A stretch of DNA of 64,000 bases from the NCBI RefSeq assembly GCF_003614975.1, contig NZ_QZWI01000005.1:62001-126000 (forward strand), written 5' to 3'. Position 1 is the first letter of the stretch. Each line of letters begins with the position of its first letter. This document shows positions 61,343 through 64,000 of this stretch, one piece after another. Position numbers and translations under genes: made by a program. The notes below the pieces were generated by a model. It was given only the letters and a program-made list of their open reading frames with translations, ran no database searches and was not told the origin of the DNA. Origin of the DNA: Rahnella bruchi. GTDB taxonomy: Bacteria > Pseudomonadota > Gammaproteobacteria > Enterobacterales > Enterobacteriaceae.

Positions 61343-64000
61343 ATGAAAAAACATAAACTGTCCCTGGCGGTGATCAGGGCTATTTATCTGGTAGGGATCG
61401 CCGGAGTCGCGAGTTTTAGCGCCGCTACGTTTGCAGCGGACACCACCAACCCCGCCATGAAAGCCCTGTTTGATCAGGCCGCTTACTGGCACGAACGCGC
61501 ACATGATGATCTGGCCAAAGACGCCTTGCAGAAAGTGCTGCTGGTGGAACCGAACAATGCCCAGGCGATGTATCTGATGTCGCTGTATTCCATGCAAAGC
61601 GGTGATAAAGCGGCAGCTAATCAGTGGCGCGAGAAACTGGTCAGCGTATCACCGGATGATCCGCGTCTGGCGTCGCTCAACAGCGCCAAAGCGATGCAGT
61701 CTATTCCACCGGCTCAGCTGGCTTCTGCCCGTCAGATGGCGGCACAGGGGAACGTCAGTGGTGCGCTTTCGGCTTACCGCACTATTTTTAACGGCAACCA
61801 GCCGCTCGACAGTCTGGCGACCGAATATTATCTGACAATGGCGGGCGATAAATCGCTGCAGCCGCAGGCGATTGCCGGATTACAACAGCGCGTCGCCTCA
61901 CGTCCGGACGATACGCAGGCGCGTCTCGGTCTGGGTAAAGTGCTGACCTATCAGGAATCGACCCGGCGCGACGGCATCAAATTGCTGAGCACCATGGCCG
62001 GTTCCAGCACTGAAGCAGATCGCTCGTTGCGTCAGGCCCTGTTGTGGATGGCGCCGCAGGAAGGTGACCGTGATTTGTATCAGGGTTATCAGGCGCGTCA
62101 TCCTAATGACACCGGCGTGATGGCCTATTTCCAGAAAAACATTGGCGGCGCGGCGAAAGGTCAGGGCTTTACTGCCCTGAACAGCGGCGACGTCACCAGT
62201 GCAAAATCCAAGTTTGAAACAGTACTGGCTGATAATCCGAACGATGCCGATGCACTGGCCGGTCTGGGGTATATCGCTCAGCGCAGCGGCAACTTTGAAC
62301 AAGCGTCGCAATATCTGAGCAAAGCCGCTGCACAAGGCGGTCCGAACAGCGCGCAGCTGAGCAATCAGGCGCAGGATTCGGCGTTTTACGCGCAGTTAGC
62401 CAAAGCCAAAGAAGCCGCCGGTTCCGGCAGTTACGACGCAGCGCTGGCCGCTGTCACCCCGCTGACACAGGTCGGTGGCGAGAAAGGTCAGTCTGCCAGC
62501 TTATTGCGGGCGGACATTCTGCGCCGCAAAGGCGATCTGCCCGGAGCTGAGCAGCAATACAGTGCGCTGGGCGATAATGCCGATGCCCGTGCAGGATTGT
62601 ATTACGTACTCCGTCAGCAAAATAAAACCGCCGAAGCTAATCAGGTGCTGAAAACTCTGCCAGCAGGATTGCAGGCGAAGATGAATCCACCGACCGTGGC
62701 CGATGTTATCGAGCCGATGCGTCGTCAGGCCGCACAGGCTGTGGCGAACAACGATCCGCAGCGCGCACTGAATATTTTGCAACAGGCGCAGGAACGTCAG
62801 CCTTCCAATGTCTGGGTGAAACTGGATATGGCGCGCATCCTGCAATCGCAGGGGCAGACCGCACAGGCACAGTCGATCATGGCGCCGTCTTCGCGTCCGG
62901 GTGCGTCTTCGGCTGATTTGTACGCGGCTGCGCTTTTTGCCTCTGAAACCAAAAACTGGTCTACCTCCAGCGCCCTGCTCTCGCGCATTCCGCGCAATAG
63001 TCAGAATCAGGGTATGCGTGAACTGGCGCAACGCGCCAATTTCAATGCGCAAATGGCTGATGCCGAAAGTTATCTGCAACAGGGCAATACCGCTGCGGCA
63101 TCGAATACGCTGCGCGCCCTGGCACAAAATCCACCAAGCGCACCGGCGGATGTGGGTACGCTGGCGAAAAACCTCGCGGCCTCCGGTCAGCTTCCGCTGG
63201 CGGTGCAGCTGGTTCGTCAGAATATGCGTCAGGGTGTTAAAGGCAATGCTGGTGATTATGCCGATCAGGTTACCGTGCTCAACCAGGCCGGTCTGAGCAA
63301 CGAGGCGCAAGCCTTCCTGCAGAACCCGCAGATTCAGTCCGGCACATCACCCACCGCGCTGGCCAATCTGCGTAACGGTTTCGTGATTACTCAGGCTGAT
63401 CAGCTGCGCGAGCAGGGTCAGTACGCCGCGGCTTACGATAAGCTGGTGGTCGCATTGCAGGCGGATCCGCAAAACCGTGACCTGATGCTGGCGATGGCGC
63501 GTTTGTATCAGTCCGGCAAACTCAATAAACAGGCAGGTCAGGTTTATAACTACCTGATGAGCAACGATACGCCGACGCAGGATGCCCGCGTGGGTGCGAT
63601 TAACGTGGCGCTGGGCGAAGGCGATAATCAGCGGGCGAAAACCCTGATGGAAGGCCTGACCGGGCCGCGTACACCAGACCGTCTGTTGTTAGAAGCACGC
63701 GTCGCCGAAGCACAGGGCGATCACCAGCAGGCGCTGGCGTTACTGCGTTCAGCGAAGGGCAAGATGATCGGACTGGAAGGCGCGGACAGTTCGGCGCAGG
63801 TCGCCGGATTGCAGATAAGCGACAACCCGTTCATCAACCGCTCAACGCGTACTTCGGCCTCACGTCCGGCGACACAATCCTCTTACGGTACCGTGTTGCC
63901 GTGGCAGGTGTCTGATCAGATCTCAACACCAGGGAATATTCCGACAGCCACTGCGCAACCCACAGCCGTGGCGCAACGTAATGCGACTGAAAAACAGATC
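61343..64000 (+). CDS. bcsC: Cellulose export outer-membrane protein BcsC, N-terminal part (cut by window edge)
   Basis: Open from the ATG at 61343 to the end of the window: 886 codons of a protein that is about 1157 residues in E. coli. A signal peptide (AIYLVGIAGVASFSAATFA) leads to tandem tetratricopeptide repeats in the periplasm, for instance ALFDQAAYWHERAHDDLAKDALQKVL and DALAGLGYIAQRSGNFEQASQYL. These bind the cellulose chain and BcsB. The outer-membrane barrel lies beyond the window. The ribosome site is GGAGCTGGA before the ATG. Confidence 0.96.
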   Translation, partial: MKKHKLSLAVIRAIYLVGIAGVASFSAATFAADTTNPAMKALFDQAAYWHERAHDDLAKDALQKVLLVEPNNAQAMYLMSLYSMQSGDKAAANQWREKLVSVSPDDPRLASLNSAKAMQSIPPAQLASARQMAAQGNVSGALSAYRTIFNGNQPLDSLATEYYLTMAGDKSLQPQAIAGLQQRVASRPDDTQARLGLGKVLTYQESTRRDGIKLLSTMAGSSTEADRSLRQALLWMAPQEGDRDLYQGYQARHPNDTGVMAYFQKNIGGAAKGQGFTALNSGDVTSAKSKFETVLADNPNDADALAGLGYIAQRSGNFEQASQYLSKAAAQGGPNSAQLSNQAQDSAFYAQLAKAKEAAGSGSYDAALAAVTPLTQVGGEKGQSASLLRADILRRKGDLPGAEQQYSALGDNADARAGLYYVLRQQNKTAEANQVLKTLPAGLQAKMNPPTVADVIEPMRRQAAQAVANNDPQRALNILQQAQERQPSNVWVKLDMARILQSQGQTAQAQSIMAPSSRPGASSADLYAAALFASETKNWSTSSALLSRIPRNSQNQGMRELAQRANFNAQMADAESYLQQGNTAAASNTLRALAQNPPSAPADVGTLAKNLAASGQLPLAVQLVRQNMRQGVKGNAGDYADQVTVLNQAGLSNEAQAFLQNPQIQSGTSPTALANLRNGFVITQADQLREQGQYAAAYDKLVVALQADPQNRDLMLAMARLYQSGKLNKQAGQVYNYLMSNDTPTQDARVGAINVALGEGDNQRAKTLMEGLTGPRTPDRLLLEARVAEAQGDHQQALALLRSAKGKMIGLEGADSSAQVAGLQISDNPFINRSTRTSASRPATQSSYGTVLPWQVSDQISTPGNIPTATAQPTAVAQRNATEKQI

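Overview
The window looks like chromosomal DNA of a motile, cellulose-producing enterobacterium (order Enterobacterales). The evidence is two long stretches that keep Escherichia coli gene content: ebgR-ebgA-ebgC-ygjI with ygjJ-ygjK (21.0-30.9 kb), and yhjC-yhjD-yhjE-cdh-yhjG-pdeH-kdgK-yhjJ-dctA-pdeK followed by a bcs cellulose operon (39.7-64 kb). A chromosomal Qnr-type pentapeptide protein, two tandem malate:quinone oxidoreductases and a bcsO-type cellulose operon suggest the Serratia/Rahnella/Ewingella side (Yersiniaceae) rather than E. coli itself. The genus is an inference. No rRNA, tRNA, CRISPR array, insertion sequence or prophage was seen.

Layout. 0-7.7 kb: the end of a LysR regulator, then redox and electrophile-stress genes (DoxX, YcaC-like hydrolase, alpha/beta hydrolase, 4-OT tautomerase, msrA), cynT, a GNAT/FemAB-like protein and an ABC exporter. 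7.8-10.8 kb: an AT-rich island with an orphan hcp facing an operon of a peptidoglycan-binding lysozyme and three paralogous secreted proteins, the last broken by a frameshift at a perfect palindrome. This reads as a type VI secretion lysozyme effector with an immunity-gene array and is the best candidate for an undescribed system. 10.8-20.9 kb: a DHA2 exporter with a divergent TetR regulator, a YdeE-like exporter, ada with a remnant gene behind it, dcp, qnr, a CytX-like permease and a RelE toxin with a mosaic antitoxin. 21-31 kb: the ebg/ygj sugar cluster with matching operators in both promoter regions. 30.9-37.9 kb: tandem mqo genes, then an operon of cytochrome b561, a TPR protein, an ECF sigma factor and its anti-sigma factor, plus a small membrane protein. 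Two neighbouring genes here lack a normal in-frame start.

38-64 kb is a motility-to-biofilm block. ycgR and pdeH (yhjH) each have a near-perfect flagellar sigma-28 (FliA) promoter. pdeK is a second c-di-GMP phosphodiesterase, and the bcsOQABC operon has a PilZ c-di-GMP receptor in BcsA. During motility FliA would make PdeH, which keeps c-di-GMP low, and YcgR, which senses it at the flagellar motor; when c-di-GMP rises, BcsA is activated. The bcs operon points in the same direction as the window, opposite to its arrangement beside pdeK in E. coli, and has no bcsZ cellulase gene between bcsB and bcsC. bcsC runs off the end of the window.
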